From Antedon mediterranea (lineage: Eukaryota; Echinodermata; Crinoidea; Comatulida; Antedonidae): a stretch of 64,000 nucleotides of DNA. Positions within the stretch are counted from its first letter, which is position 1. Each line of letters opens with the position of its first letter. Location of the stretch: assembly GCF_964355755.1 (NCBI RefSeq), contig NC_092680.1, forward strand, positions 20,065,001 to 20,129,000, in the 5' to 3' direction. The position numbers and the translations under genes are program-made. The notes beneath the pieces were generated by a model, which saw nothing but the letters and a program-made list of their open reading frames with translations, was not told where the DNA came from and did no database searches. Below are positions 10,920-24,600 of this stretch, piece by piece.

Positions 10920-13900
10920 CTAATTCAAAGACTTGAATAAATAATACCTCAACCTTTTTTTCTTTTGTGAGTTAAGTTCTCGTTCCTTCTTTATTTCTTC
11001 TCTTCTATCTCGCTTCAAACGTACTGATTTTGTGTAATCATTTTCCAATTGTTCCCCCTTTTCTCTTGGAAACCAACCGAATTTATTGTCGTGTAATCTG
11101 ACCACATGACACATAGCTGTATAAGAAAGAATACCAAAATGTACTATATATTCTTTTCATTTTGCATAAAAAAGAATAGATTAAATTAAAAATCATCATC
11201 TATCTTTTTATTTATTATAGTATTTAATTTAACCATGCTTTCATCAATTAAATAATAACGACGGTTGAATTAGACTAAATATTAAGTAATTTTTGTCACC
11301 TCTGTCATCAGTTTCTTCAATCACATCAACTTCATCTTCAGGAGTAAACGTGACGCCAGTTAATTTGTCAGTATACTGCTGACGTATCACATATTTGGGT
11401 CTACCTGTATAATTATAATGTATGCATGTATTTATGTTTCTGAATAAAAAGGTAAAGATGATACATACACATGTACATACACATAACAATCACCTTGACA
11501 TTGATTAATTAACACACTCTTTTCTTATACCTATGTCGATATTATAGAAACGATGAATTGCGAAATTGAAATTAATTTTTGTTAAAAAAAAAAATAAAAT
11601 AAATATTTGCTACTTACTCCATGTTTCATAGATACCATGTTCTGGAATTAGTATAGCCTTTTTCCATTCTGCCAACAATGAACTAGACAAATTAAATTGT
11701 ATTGCGATTAATAAAGCTACTGTAGTTTAATTGGGCAGTTAACCAAGCACAGTCAATTTCAAGGCTCTCCGATCCGAGACAAGTTAGTTTTGTTCTATTT
11801 AAGGCCCTATACAACTTTTAAAGATGCTTCTTTGCACGTATGACAGAAGTGGAATGTACGATAGAGTAGGCACCTCTTAACAGGCGCTTACTGAGATCGT
11901 TTATTCAGAAAATGCATCTTGTAAAACTGTTTTTGCTTACGTGTGTGTTACTTCATTTCCAATAAGAGCTAATATGTATCTGTTAGTTGAATAGTGATTC
12001 TTAGATTGTCCAGCAAGTTGGTAGAAGTACAGTACAAACGTATGAGGATGTGGAGACGCTTTCTTTGGTAGTTGTTCGAAATCAACGTAGTTTCTGTTAC
12101 AGCATTCCAGTAACTGGTATGATGTGCTTTTACTTTAATTTTGAATAAACAAGATATTAATTAAACATTGGATGGATTAGATATTACAAGTAGTTTCATG
12201 TTGTACAATTAATTTTTTCAAAAATAATAATGCATCATAAAAATCATTCTGTTTTCTGGATATTGAACTATAACATACATAATTGAATCTACATATTTTG
12301 TTTTAATAAATTTTTCAATAATTTAAAATAATAGATTTCAATAGTTACTCTTTCTTGTTTTCTTCCATTGTTGTCAAAAGAACGAGTTTTTCGAATACCA
12401 CCAAGTAAACTTTGCTGCCAGAATAATCACTTCTTCCATATTCGGATTTTTTCGGCATATTTACGTTCAAAAGAATCCCTTGCATCTTTGCATATTCTTC
12501 AGTCAGTATGTGGAAAGCCTACACACGACAATACAATAACACTTATAATCTAGTAAATATTCTATTACTCTAAAGAGGTGTTTGAGGAATGTGAATATGG
12601 CTTCAAAATACCACATTTGTATAAATGAAGATGTGGGTCTACAAAGACTTTGTAGATATGTAATTCAGAGAGCAACTTAATATTAATAGTAAATATATGT
12701 AAAATTAAAATAACAACTTTACGTTATTTCCATTTGAATACACATACAGAAACCTAACTATACTAGATGTAATACTTATGACATATGGTAATAGTAAAAT
12801 AATTAAGTATAATTATCAATTCTTATCTAGTTCAAGTATATTAGCTAAGGCTGCCTATTAAATAATAATATGATTTAACATTACTTCTTGACAAATGAGT
12901 CCATGTTCGTTCTTTGGAAATTCTATCCGTCTAACGATTGTTGATGAATGATTGGCAATACTCTTAGCTTTCTTCTTGTAATCGGCAATCAATCTTGCTT
13001 GTGTGTTCTCCAACAGCTTGTGCGTTTCGTGTGCTATCTGGCTCACAGTGTTACCCCGGTAATTGACTGTTGCGTCTTTTAATTTCTTTTATAAAATAGA
13101 AATGTTTTATATTTTTTGGATGGAAAGAAACAATAATAAATGTCTCAAATAGTTACAAAAGTCTACTGATAGATTGGTGTTCGTATCAAAGACTAGTATT
13201 CCAAAGTTTTTATTTGTTATTATGTATAGGCTATGTATATGTCTAGTAATTAAATCAATTCAATTAAAACTTTATTATCCACATGGGGAAACTCTGTTGG
13301 CCTTTTATTGATATACAGTACATACAACTGATACATTTGTTTATGGATACCGCTTTGATCTTAAAGAACAACGCTTAAATCCATATTGAACTACATAATT
13401 ATTACCAACCTGAAGATGACGCGCTAGTATGGCGCACCAATTATTTGGTTCTTTACATCGTTCTTCCAGATCCCTAAATGAATATTCCTGAGTTGACTGT
13501 GACAACCTTTGAAATAGCATATGGCAGTCAGGATGGTGTTGCCTTTAAGAAAAGTAAAAGGCAATGACTTATAAGTACGCAAGAAAATACTAAGCAATTA
13601 GTTTGCCCTCTAACAATATCAATATTTTTGCATCACACTAAACAAATGTTCAAAGAATTACTGTACTGGACTGTGGATATCGATTATTAGAATTACTGTA
13701 CTGGACTGTGGATATCGATTATTAGAATTACGTACTGGACTGTGGATATCGATTATTAGAATTACATATTACTCTATTTAAAAAGTCGTTCATTTTAAAA
13801 CCATTTCCAATTATAGAAAACTATACTGAATTTTGTTCTGTTCTGTCTTGTTCATCATAATTATAAAAGGCAACATGATTTTACTTCAAAATAGATTATT

Positions 13901-16900
13901 ACTCCATCATGGGTATTTAGTTTCGAAGTTATTGAGGATAACAATTTAATGTAAAAATATGTATGAAATAACATAAACTGGTATGCGAGATATAATTGTG
14001 AAAACCAAAATAGTCTTACTTTACGAATGTAAGCAGATTCTTTCGAATATCTTGATGCAGATAGTAAGACTCAAAACATTCAAAAAAACGCTCCTGAAGC
14101 CAGTATTTCAACAACTTATATACTTCAACAACATCTTGAACCGCATACTTTAAATTCTCTATGAAGCTACAAACGAAATATATCATTAACAATAGAAAAA
14201 AAAGTTACAAATTGATATTATTAATAACACTATTGCTAGCAAATGTACATTTAACAAATCAGTATTTAGTACTCAACCATAAAAATGGTTGAAATGCAAT
14301 AGTCTTTCATGAATAATGGACTTTTAAAAATCTTATTTATAGAGAGAAATCAAGTAAAGAAAATCAAGCTCAATCTGTTTTGTATAGCAATACAAATATA
14401 ATATTCTGTTAAAGATAATAATTATAGTTGATGTATTATTAAAAATAATAATAATAATAATACCATTATCGTACCTATGTAGAGTTTCTTCAATTTCATC
14501 CAAGTGATAAAACAATTTTAACTCCCCGGCTGAGAATATGCTATGCTTCAATATATTCTTTTCGTACATATCTCGTGTTTCTTTAACATGTTTGTGAATC
14601 CACGTCACTTGACTAAATAAATCTGCACATTCCTTTAAAAAAAATGCAAATGTCAAATTTGGTTTAACGAGTTGTTGAAAACATAATATAGATTAATTGA
14701 ACTGCCTTTAAGGGGTTTTTTTCAGAACATTGTAACCAATATTTAAATGATTTGTGCAGGATTTGTGTAAGATTTGTGTGTAAAATCATTAAAACAATAT
14801 TCAACAAACTTTATAAATCGAATCAAGTATTATATAATGATACAATGAGTCATGCGAAGATTTGAATATTCAATAGGCCAGTTTGGGCTACTAAGGTCAG
14901 CAGTGCCATTTGATATTCTATTCTACAGATGCTGAAAAAAATGAAAGAAACGACTACAAATACATTTCTACCTAATCACAATAGGTTATAGCTTACTTGT
15001 ATGCAGCTAGGGTCTCTATCTATAGGTCTACATGTTACTGAAAAATCCTCTTCTGTGTTTGTTTCAATTGTATAATGCACGGAAGTGGTGCCCGTTTCTT
15101 CAGACGCCGATATGTCATCACTATCTAACTCTTCCTCCTCCTCCACTTCTGTATTATATTGCACCATATCCGACGCTTCTTTATATGTATTCTGCAATGA
15201 CCAATCCGGCTCCTGTTTCCGCCAGTTTGTTGGTTCGGGATTTGACATTTCAGTCAGTCTAAGGAGGCCTGCATCTTCTAACTTATTTTGAAGTTGCAAG
15301 TTTAAAGATGTACTCTAGACAGAAATTCATATTATTTTGTATTATTGTTAAATATCTCTCAACTATTAAAAATCACCATCCATTAGTCTTTGTGAAAATA
15401 TGTTCGCTATAATGAAATATCTTGGAATGCAGTGAAAAGGTAGACTAAACAATAATTGCAATTTTTGAAATTTTACTTAAAAAAAAATTATTATTTCTAT
15501 CTTTCTACTTAACGTTATTCAATATTGAGCGAATATTAAATTGAAATTGATGGAATTGATTAGCCAAACAAAATCGTAAGATCACCGTACTAAATGTTAA
15601 CGGAATGATCAAATAATTTTAGGTTAACTTTTAGGTTAACTTTTACGAGCACGCTACACGGGGATTCACTGCAGCTTTTAGAATAGTATTTTAACATTGA
15701 AGAAACAAATTATTTACCTTTCTTAACAAATGCAGCGGTTTCGTTTGGATGTCGATTGGTCTGAAATCATATTATAAGGTAAAATTAAAATAATATAATA
15801 AATTGTTGAACTTTGTAATATTATTTATGAAGTAAACTTTGTTAAAAACATATTCATACCTTTTTATAGAGGGCCTTGTGGGAGCTGCTGGGGATTATGA
15901 AAAATGAAATTAAAATATTATTAAAGATTATGTACCATAGATATTTACAAATATTACAAATAAATATCTTATTTTGCAATCAGAAATTTTAGTTAATTGA
16001 GGATATATATAATATATTCAAATAAAAGAATAAATAGAGGAAGTTAGAGTTAGAACCAAAGTAGCCCATTGTGCCGAAATTCTGAACAAATAGAGCTGAG
16101 TATTTTGACAATTGAGAATATACAGTACGTGCTATAAGCTCTAGCCCTCTGGCGCTATTAGCAAACAATGTACTGAATTACCCACAGCATTGAATAGGTA
16201 TAGAAACTTAGAACTAGGCTAAATTCTATTTTGCCATTTAAAAACTCTGGACAATAACATACTGTTTAAATTGAGGAAGTATCTTTCAAAAATTGAGAGA
16301 AACGTGTTCTTGTCTATTGAGCTCTTTGTACTCTAGCCTCGTACATCCGGGTAACAAACCATCCCTTTGATCACCCCCAACCATCTACAGGTTTGACGTT
16401 CTGGCTTCTATATAAATTAACTTAAATTAGCAACAGAGCCCACCTATTTATTGGAACAATATTATGTCAATGTCACCCGTCCATACTGTTTAAATATAAG
16501 GCATTATAGAGTTAAGCATAAAGCTTCTATGATTTTATTTAATCACCTTGATACAAAATTAGAAATAAACTGAAATCAAACATTTCTTTTGTTTACTGCG
16601 ATGTACTGTACATACGACTTATTTCATAAGACATCATTTTAGTTCAATTAAGGCACTAACGCAACGTAACGCAGCGACGTATTGACGAAAAGTGTTTTAG
16701 GCCTATTGCGTAATCACAAGTGGGAACCTACGATCGACGCAACATTGCTGCTGCAAAAACACATCAACGCAAAAGAACACTGGAAAACATAGTACAGCGC
16801 GTACTCAAAGTACGCGGGGTGAACTAGGTCATCAAAGTCTACGGCATGCTAACGTTGATGCGCAACAATCATGTTTGATTTCACGCAGGCGGGGGAAAAC

Positions 16901-17356
16901 ACAATTATTGAAAGGGCATTTTGCTTATGTTGCGCGTAGGTTGCGTTGCGTCGCTAGTGGAAACCACGCTTCAACGGTAAGTTGTTCTAGTGTACTACAA
17001 TATTTACTTTAAAAAGAGTAAAACTTACTTATTGTTTGGTTTTCATAATCCGGCCTTTTTGATTTTATCTGAGTATATTGCTGACATTCATCTATCGGCG
17101 AAAAACCTAGGCCTGTATCAAAATTACTATCAGAACTTCTTCTATAAAGTGGCGTGATTTTACCATATTGTTTGTTTATTTTCAAAATGTCTCGGCCTAC
17201 GTTTATGTTACTTCCAGAATTTCGTCTAGGCTGTTCACCATAATGACCACCTTCGAACGGCAAAACATTTGGTAGACCTGCAACTTGGAAATGACTTTCA
17301 GATCTTGCACGAGCCCGTGGTTTTGGTGGAACAGCGGGTGGTAGCCCGCTTGCCAT
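10920..17356 (-). CDS. Type I DH-PH-SH3 protein (Rho exchange-factor-like), gene A1
   Basis: Exons: 17356-17029, 15887-15860, 15760-15718, 15314-14997, 14632-14475, 14166-14020, 13542-13410, 13085-12885, 12518-12349, 12126-11941, 11682-11618, 11404-11300, 11116-10920. The N terminus is proline- and basic-rich (PPAVPPKPRARARSES, a possible SH3 ligand), followed by tyrosine sites (QQYTQI, DYENQTI) and an acidic stretch (EEEEELDSDD). The DH-like region covers exons 14632-12885 (GELKLFYHLDEIEETLHR, SYYLHQDIRKNLLTFVK, EEYxxKxK-type helix). The PH-like region covers 12518-11618 (KVYLVVFEKLVLLTTMEENK, YQLLECCNRNYVDFEQLP, W..AI). The SH3 is in the last two exons (RPKYVIRQQYTD, VDVIEETDD, GWFPREK), followed by a highly basic tail. 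The start ATG (CCATGGC context) is the first in the exon. The DH is much diverged, so catalysis is uncertain. Confidence 0.82.
13256..13375. repeat. Non-LTR retroposon 3' end with (AATTC)-type tail
   Basis: CAATTCAATTAAAACTTTATTATCC and the following GGGGAAACTCTGTTGGCC resemble the reversed 3' end of a LINE/SINE. The same AATTC-type tail recurs at 23573 and 57543. It lies in an intron of gene A1. Confidence 0.4.
13654..13765. repeat. Three-copy ~35-bp tandem repeat
   Basis: Three nearly perfect copies of a unit containing TACTGGACTGTGGATATCGA lie head to tail; the third lacks two bases. They lie in an intron of gene A1 between DH exons, and each unit holds the palindrome GATATC. Confidence 0.85.
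14426..14463. repeat. (AAT)n microsatellite
   Basis: A run of AAT units immediately 3' of the donor of a DH exon of gene A1. Confidence 0.7.
16640..16970. mobile_element. GC-richer element with imperfect inverted ends (MITE-like)
   Basis: A CpG-rich block in the first intron of gene A1 stands out from its AT-rich surroundings. Its left side carries CACTAACGCAACGTAACGCA, and its right side, reversed, carries CACTAGCGACGCAACGCAAC. I could not see a convincing target-site duplication. It is probably a small DNA transposon relic. Confidence 0.35.
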
Positions 17357-18676
17357 GGCGTGTACTCAGAGAACTACTGATTTTTGTATAGAAAAATACA
17401 TATTTAAATCGTTTAAACTATTTCCCTTCCTTTTGGAAATTTCAATGACAACATTTTCTATATTTGACTATGGTATGAGAGTTTAAGTGTGATTTTTTCT
17501 GCAACGCTTCATTGAGTTTCTATGCAGTACTAACAAACGAAAGATCAAATGGTCTTTTATATTATAGGTAACACTACTCGTTTCAATTGTAATTTTATAT
17601 AACAAACTTCTGTTATATTGAAACCCACATGTACAAATAGTCAAACGTTTATTATCTTTATTGATCTCTCAATCCACAACCCCACTTATTGTTAACAATT
17701 ACAATAACAGTGTTTAAATTATGATAATGAACAATGAATGAACAAGCTTGCTAAGGAAACGAATGAATCAAAATAAAAATTTAACATTTGTTGTACAATT
17801 TTACCATTTTTATATTCTTTAAATTAAAGTGAAGTGACTAAATCGAGGCTGGACTAAATGATATCAGAGGTCTATCTGTAAATATTGGATACATTCTATC
17901 ATTTCTAAATAAAAAAATTAAGTAAATCATTTTTACATGATCTTGTTATTCTCACACAATTTCAAAATTATTTTGTAAAATTCGCCTAGCCTGTCTTATA
18001 TAAAATTCTATTCAACTTTTTTAATTGATCTTATTTGTGTCTAAATACTTTAGACTACTTTTAGTTTTACTTCCTCAAATATACAATAAACATGTTAGTT
18101 CGTTTGATGGATACACATCCTGCATTAAAAACACAAAGAAGAAATATGTGTGTGGGATAGCTAAACAGCTCTTTTATTTGTAGGTTAGTACTAATAGGAG
18201 AAACGAAAAATTCCCAAATAAACGATCAAACCCCAACATATAACTACACACAATAATGTGTCTGAATGGAAATAATTGTCAATACTATACCAGAAATCAA
18301 AAACACTTATTGTTGAGTACACAACCTTAATGAATCAAGAAGTGATACTTATACTCTGAAATATTTCAGACTATGAGAAGACAATACGTCGACACAGTAA
18401 CAGACCAAGTTAATTATACAACTAATAAATATTCCATATCAAAAATAATTATTCATAAAGTAAAATTAGTATAATTTATATGTAAACTCAAGATCATGAT
18501 AGTTAACAATTAACGATTATCAATCCAATCTCGATTGAAGAAATGTTGAGCATAAGTATTTGGGATCAGACAATAAAAGTGTAGTTGAATTCTCTGCAAT
18601 TACATGAGTTTTGTTGTGACTTGCCGCCTCACAGCTCGTTAGTTTATGATAATTTATTTTTATTTTGTTGGTAGTT
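17357..18676. other. Intergenic region between genes B and A1
   Basis: AT-rich sequence between the stop of gene B and the start of gene A1. AATAAA-type signals for gene B lie on the minus strand at about 18650-18665, shortly after its stop. The part near 17400-17600 should hold the promoter of gene A1. I see no gene here. Confidence 0.5.
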
Positions 18677-21600
18677 TTACTTCTTTCGATCATGTTTGTT
18701 TCCTTTTTTATCTTTTCGAATAATAACCGAATGGTGTGTATGCCCATCGTTCCTGATGCGTCGCTGCTGTCTGATGTTCATGCCTCGAGTGAACATACTC
18801 GGTATCAAATCACCGAGGCAAGATTTTGGAATCCACCCTTGATTATTGTTACCAAGATGTACAGCTCTTACCCAACCTATCAACATAATGTTATGAATAT
18901 GTAAATGTGTGTTGTATGAATACGGACACCGATATTATCAAATGTTGTTCCTCTCTTCAGTAAATCTCGAAAAAAAACTTTCATAATAACGTTTAAATTA
19001 CTACTACTTCGTAGTAATGACATTTTTAACGAGACAATTCTACATACCATCTGCCTTTTCAGTTATTTCTACCTCATCGCCAAGATTCACTCTCAATTCA
19101 CCTCTCTCGGTTCCAAGGAAATGTTCCACAATCTTATACTTTGGTCGGCCTATTGGGGATTATAATGAAATGAGCTGTTATTGGCATAAACTATTGCTGT
19201 GTAGATATGCCTTTGTCGTGTTGCAATTAAATATCTCTGGACGAGTCGTTTCTGGTATTGAATTGGATCTTATTTATCTACTAAAATTATTTGCGGTAAG
19301 GCATAGAGAAACTAACGTATTTCTCAATAGGTGAAGCTACATCAATTAAAAGCTAATTATATCGTTATCAGCTATTATACAATATGAAGCATTTAAAATC
19401 ATAGGATTTGACAAGTCTTAATTAGGTATTACTTACTCCAAGAGGCATACTGTTCTCCACTGTCGCCCGATGGTACCGTTAAATGTTTTCGCCAGATTTC
19501 GAAACTTCTAAATTAAAATAATAAGTTGTAAACATCAACTTCATAGGCCTACTATTTGCCTGTACTTTAAACTAGCTCAGCACACACGGTAAGTCATCAA
19601 CAGGACAAAGAATATCGGCACAACTTCACATCTTAGAGAAAAAAAACGATAACATCTCCGACAACTACTAACATTTCTCTGTCGAAACAACGCTGGGACG
19701 TTCCATCGAGCAGGCTGGGACATCGAAAGCGATTGAGTTCGCTGTAGGAGTCCCCGGGCCTAGCATGTATGTGGTATGTGTTATTGTTTGTATTGACGTA
19801 GCCTATTCAATATAATGCTTCACCTGATATGTTAATTCGCACGAATACCAGTGAACAATAGTGCAATTCAATGCAGCGTCACGGATTTTATAAACTCACG
19901 TGGTACATTACATAATGCGCCACCAATAATGCTTTGATAAAAGTTACTTCGGTAAACTTTGCGTGCTTTTGTTTAAGAAAACTTTCAAGAAAATGAGCCT
20001 CTAATCACCGCGTTTTACGAAAGACGCTTTGATCATGATTATTCAACTTTACCATTAAACCTTTTGAAAATTCAGATTTGTTTTACTAATGATTCTGACC
20101 TCTGAATTTAACTAGAGGATTTGGGTAATTAAAACAAATGCAACTGAATAAAGTTAGAAAAAAAATAAAATAATGATCTAAATTAAACGGAATTGTAGAA
20201 ATATATTTACATAAGTTATATCACAACTCAAACAAACCTTTTTTGCGAAGGCTCCCAACACACATAGTACAACCTTCTCTCAGGACACGTGTCATTGTGC
20301 ATAACAATCAAAAACACATTCATTGTCAAACCTTTTCTCGTTGGTATTTTAAACGGATAGGTATCGCTGGATGGCTTCTCAACTTCAACAAAATTCTTGT
20401 TGGCACAGTCGATCAGCTTATAATAAACACTGAAAAATAATATAATGTTACATTATTGAACGTGTTTTACTACCATGGTTATATAATCTTTAAAATAATA
20501 TAATTATATGATTTACTAACATAACCATAGATTGCCAAACGACCAACAAATTTTATTAACTGATTTAGTGCAATGTGCTCACCCATTTTGCCCGTCTGAT
20601 TTGTGTTGCTTTTCGTTTATCACCATCACCACTCGTTCGAATATTACCAACTTCACATTTGATCCTGCTTTCTTCCAGTCCTTACCATCTGATTTTTTGC
20701 ATGAAAAGACTATGACGTCATTCCAACTTTCAACCCAACTCTCATTGCTAATTTGTATCTCCTTTGGATTAAATTATTATTGAATTGAATTTAAACACAG
20801 TGCATATTAGGAACGTGTTTATAACTGATTTGATTCATTTCAGCAGCAGCACTACAACAGAGAGACGATGTTTATTTGTATAACGCTAGTATGGTAGTAT
20901 GACTAAACTATGAAGCTGTGACAAGGATATTAGTAAAAAATCTACATGGGGATGCAAGAAAGAGACTAGAGTTTTACATTTTTTTTAAAAGCTGGAAAAC
21001 AATTAAATAGCCTTTAGATTTTGATAAAATATATGTTATTTTAACACCTAACCCCCACTGTATACTTCCATATTTATCTACTCTACCTCTGATGAGATCA
21101 CACTGTCACTGTGTCGAAAATGCATTCGAAGCAGAATCTTTGAAACATGTCTTTCTTCTCTCTCTTGTAATTTATTATCTTGTTCTTCGCATTCATTTAC
21201 AATGGCATTCATGTTTTGAGTGAGGTCATGAGCAAGTCGTACTACATTTGCTTCCGGGTTATTTGTTTTCTTAATTATTCCTTGTAGTCTCTGAAACATA
21301 ATCATTATTTTAAAACTATGAATGCACAAGTATTGTGAATTAACATCAGTCTCTGCTTGTTAGGAAAGTTCACGTGGTTAGAAATAAATTTGAATCGGAA
21401 ACCCGTCTTACTTTAATGTACAGGTTTAATTGCTGAAGAAAATAACAGGGTTGCTTCAATAGACCATCTAAAGTATGATGACGACATGCAGACGAACAAA
21501 TATCAACCGTCTTTTCTTGACTTTTTACAATTTGGTTAAAAGCAATTCTTCGTTTCCTAAAAGACATAAAAGTCAGCAAAAGTTTTCAGTACAATAATCA

Positions 21601-24600
21601 TTTAGAAGTAGAAACGGCCATAAGTTACAACAATCATGGAATTTTGGATTGAAAGAAAAGGATGTTAACCACTAACCTACAACTACATTTTTAAATGAAT
21701 CTAACCTTAAATATGACAGGGTAAATTCTTGAAACCTTGAGTTCACTGTATAATCTTGAAAAGCATTTAGGAAGTCAGTAGTCACAACATCGAGTAGGAG
21801 TTGGCAAATCAATGAATCATTGAGAGGCTTACATTTTTTTAAATCGTCCAGTAGGCTGCAAGAGTAAAAACCATATATTATAATATAATGTCATGAATTA
21901 TAAAGATATTATATCATAAGATATAACATTAATGTGTGAATAAAGTGGTTGTTAGGAAAAAAATTCTTACTCATCGAGAAACTGTATGAGTTTTGGAATT
22001 CTCGCAAACAGTCTTCTATATTCGCCATCTTGTAAAATGCCATTCTGCGGATTAAGTGCGGCGTTCGTGACGTAACGACTATTGAGTGCATTCAAGTCTT
22101 CTAAACATTTGCTCACAAAATCCACAAATTCTTTGAAAAGCTATAAAAAGGGTAAAGTAGTTTTGTAGTACTCAGTATGTGTTATAATTATTATCTAAAC
22201 AATGTTTAAATATGAATGATTGAATTCTGAATTATTTTCTGTATAATATATTCATAATTGCATTAAAAGTGATTGCTATCGAACTGTATGAATAGGTTAT
22301 CATAAACGATAAATAACATGATTTACTGAGGTCTAAAAGATAATTGTTTACTTACTGTTTCTGTGGTTTGAACGTCTCTGTTTACGTTGGCATATCTTCG
22401 CATCATAATATGTAAAAGTAAGAAGTGTAGAACAAAACAAATATACAAACATTATACATCAGTAGTAAAAATAAATGTCAGATTAAATTTAATTTATTTC
22501 TGCATTTGGCAAAAACAGCTTACTTTATCTCAATGTAGTTTCCGCAACCTATGCGTCGCGACCAAAATGTTTGGGTCGCGAAAAATAAATTGATGTATTT
22601 ACCGGCGGAAAAAGTAGCTGACTAAGATCATTATGCCAATAAAATTACGAGCGCGCTATTTTTTAGAGTGTCATTTTCGGCCAACTAGAGGTGCCATTTA
22701 TTATATTTTTTACGTGTGAGAGTACCATCTCCAGCCAGGGGTTCATTTAACAAAATGCGCTTTGCCACAGGGTAATATGTGCATTTTTGATATAGGCTGC
22801 CGGTGGCTAAATGCCTGTGGCCCCATTACTAGAGAGTACTATAATGATAGTGCTTATGTATAAATCACGACTATGTATTCAATTCAATTTTATTTCGGAA
22901 ATATCATCCATATTAATAAACTTCGTAAAAAAAATCGTAAACTCTAAACTTAAGTATATAGAATGCTTCTCCATCTACAATACATTTTGGAATTATGGAG
23001 CATATGTTTGCAAACACAAGCAACAAGGATGTTACCAATATTCAACATACGTTGCAATGCATTATATTAATATGACGATAGAAATCGCAAAGATAGCTTA
23101 TCTATTTCATAAATTAACTTAACTGTCTCAATATCTTTCAAAAAGAAAAGAAAAATAATATTCATTTTCCATAAAAAAAAGTTCGTAGAGCTAGGTTCGA
23201 ACCGTACCCAATCTAGATCTGAGGGTACTCAAAACCGAGCATTACCCGTTACGCCAGAAAGTACATGACTGAACAGCTGATAATAGTCTATTTATACGTA
23301 CTTCATATTACATAATACATCCTTACGTCATAAATATATTCATGACCTGCTTATATGCCAGATGACCGATTAGCTCAGACGGACTGAGCGTCGTGTTAAC
23401 AACACGGATGTCATAGGTTCGAACTGGTCGTGGTGGAATTGAGTTAAAGCTTGCGAGCTAAGTGCTTCGGGTTCACAGAATAATACGTCCCCCCTTTCCG
23501 CCACAAAAGCAAGTCAATGCATCTGGTGATGCCGTGGAAAAAAAATTATATGTCTCTGCCACAGCATTAAATCCAATTCAATTCAATTCAAGAAACGTTT
23601 ATTGACCAAAAATATTATATAATAACATTAACAATGGTTGGCATATAATATTACCAGATGCAGGGATTCGATTTCGTAAATGTTATGCTTAGCACCCTCA
23701 ATTTTAAGAACATAAAAACATGTCAACAAATTAGGAACAATGTAGAACATTGTAAAGATGATACCGATGTTGTTTTCGTAAGATCAAATACGCAATGTTG
23801 GGTTGCGAAAATGTCCAAAATAGGATCATGGGGTCGCGGTCAAAAAAGGTTGCGGAACGCTGATTTAAATTTAGCTAAGTACTAGAAAGAAAAGACCATT
23901 TATTTATTTTAAAATTTTTAAAAGTTGTATTTATTCAGAGTAGACAGAGCTGCTTAGGATAGACAGCTATTTCAATGCCATATATAATACGGTATCGTAT
24001 ATATAATACAATCGGTACTCACATTTCTCGTGAATCACAACAAGCCTCGATGTCAAACTCTAAAAAAACATAATATTTTAGCATTTAACATTTTAGGAAA
24101 AGAATGACTGTTCAGGATTAGTCTGCTATTGTCATATCGACTCCTACACTTGTTATCACAATGCGTACAATTTATTGTATACTATCGTCCATCCCCTACG
24201 TTGTTTTGGCGTTTTATAATACATTGATAGAACAGGAGGAGGTTAGTATTCTATAATAATAATAAGTAGCTCGAAGAATCCTAATATTTAAGGGCTTACT
24301 TGAAAATAACGAAAACAATTAAGAATCAAAAGTAAAGCATTATTCATCAACCAACAAATATCGGTCACTTACCTGTTTTGCCACCTGTCTGCTCTGAAGG
24401 TATTTGAGAGGATTTTCTTCTTCTTGCAAACGACAATGCTCCAAATCGCTTTTTGAATGATTTTTGTCCTTTTCTTTCTTTGGTGGTTGTTGGTACAAGC
24501 GTATTGTCATTGAAAGCGGAAAAAACCACATATGGTTCTTCGTATACGTTATCATCATACATTGGATCCACGTGAACACTGTCAACAACAAGGATGTATG

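Larger units (their letters stand above)
22536..23862. mobile_element. Possible hAT-like element in an intron of gene B
   Basis: The left edge reads TTTCCGCAACCTATGCGTCG and then CGACC. The right edge, reversed, reads CAGCGTTCCGCAACC...GACCGCGACC, so the ends are related in inverted orientation. The style resembles hAT ends. No 8-bp target duplication is visible, and no transposase frame is present. Two tRNA-like units lie inside, so the stretch may be a nest of older insertions. Confidence 0.35.

Noticed and set aside
22811-23122. Plus-strand 103-residue frame in an intron of gene B
   Set aside because: Its composition follows the AT-rich background, it lies within a probable mobile element, and no domain is visible.
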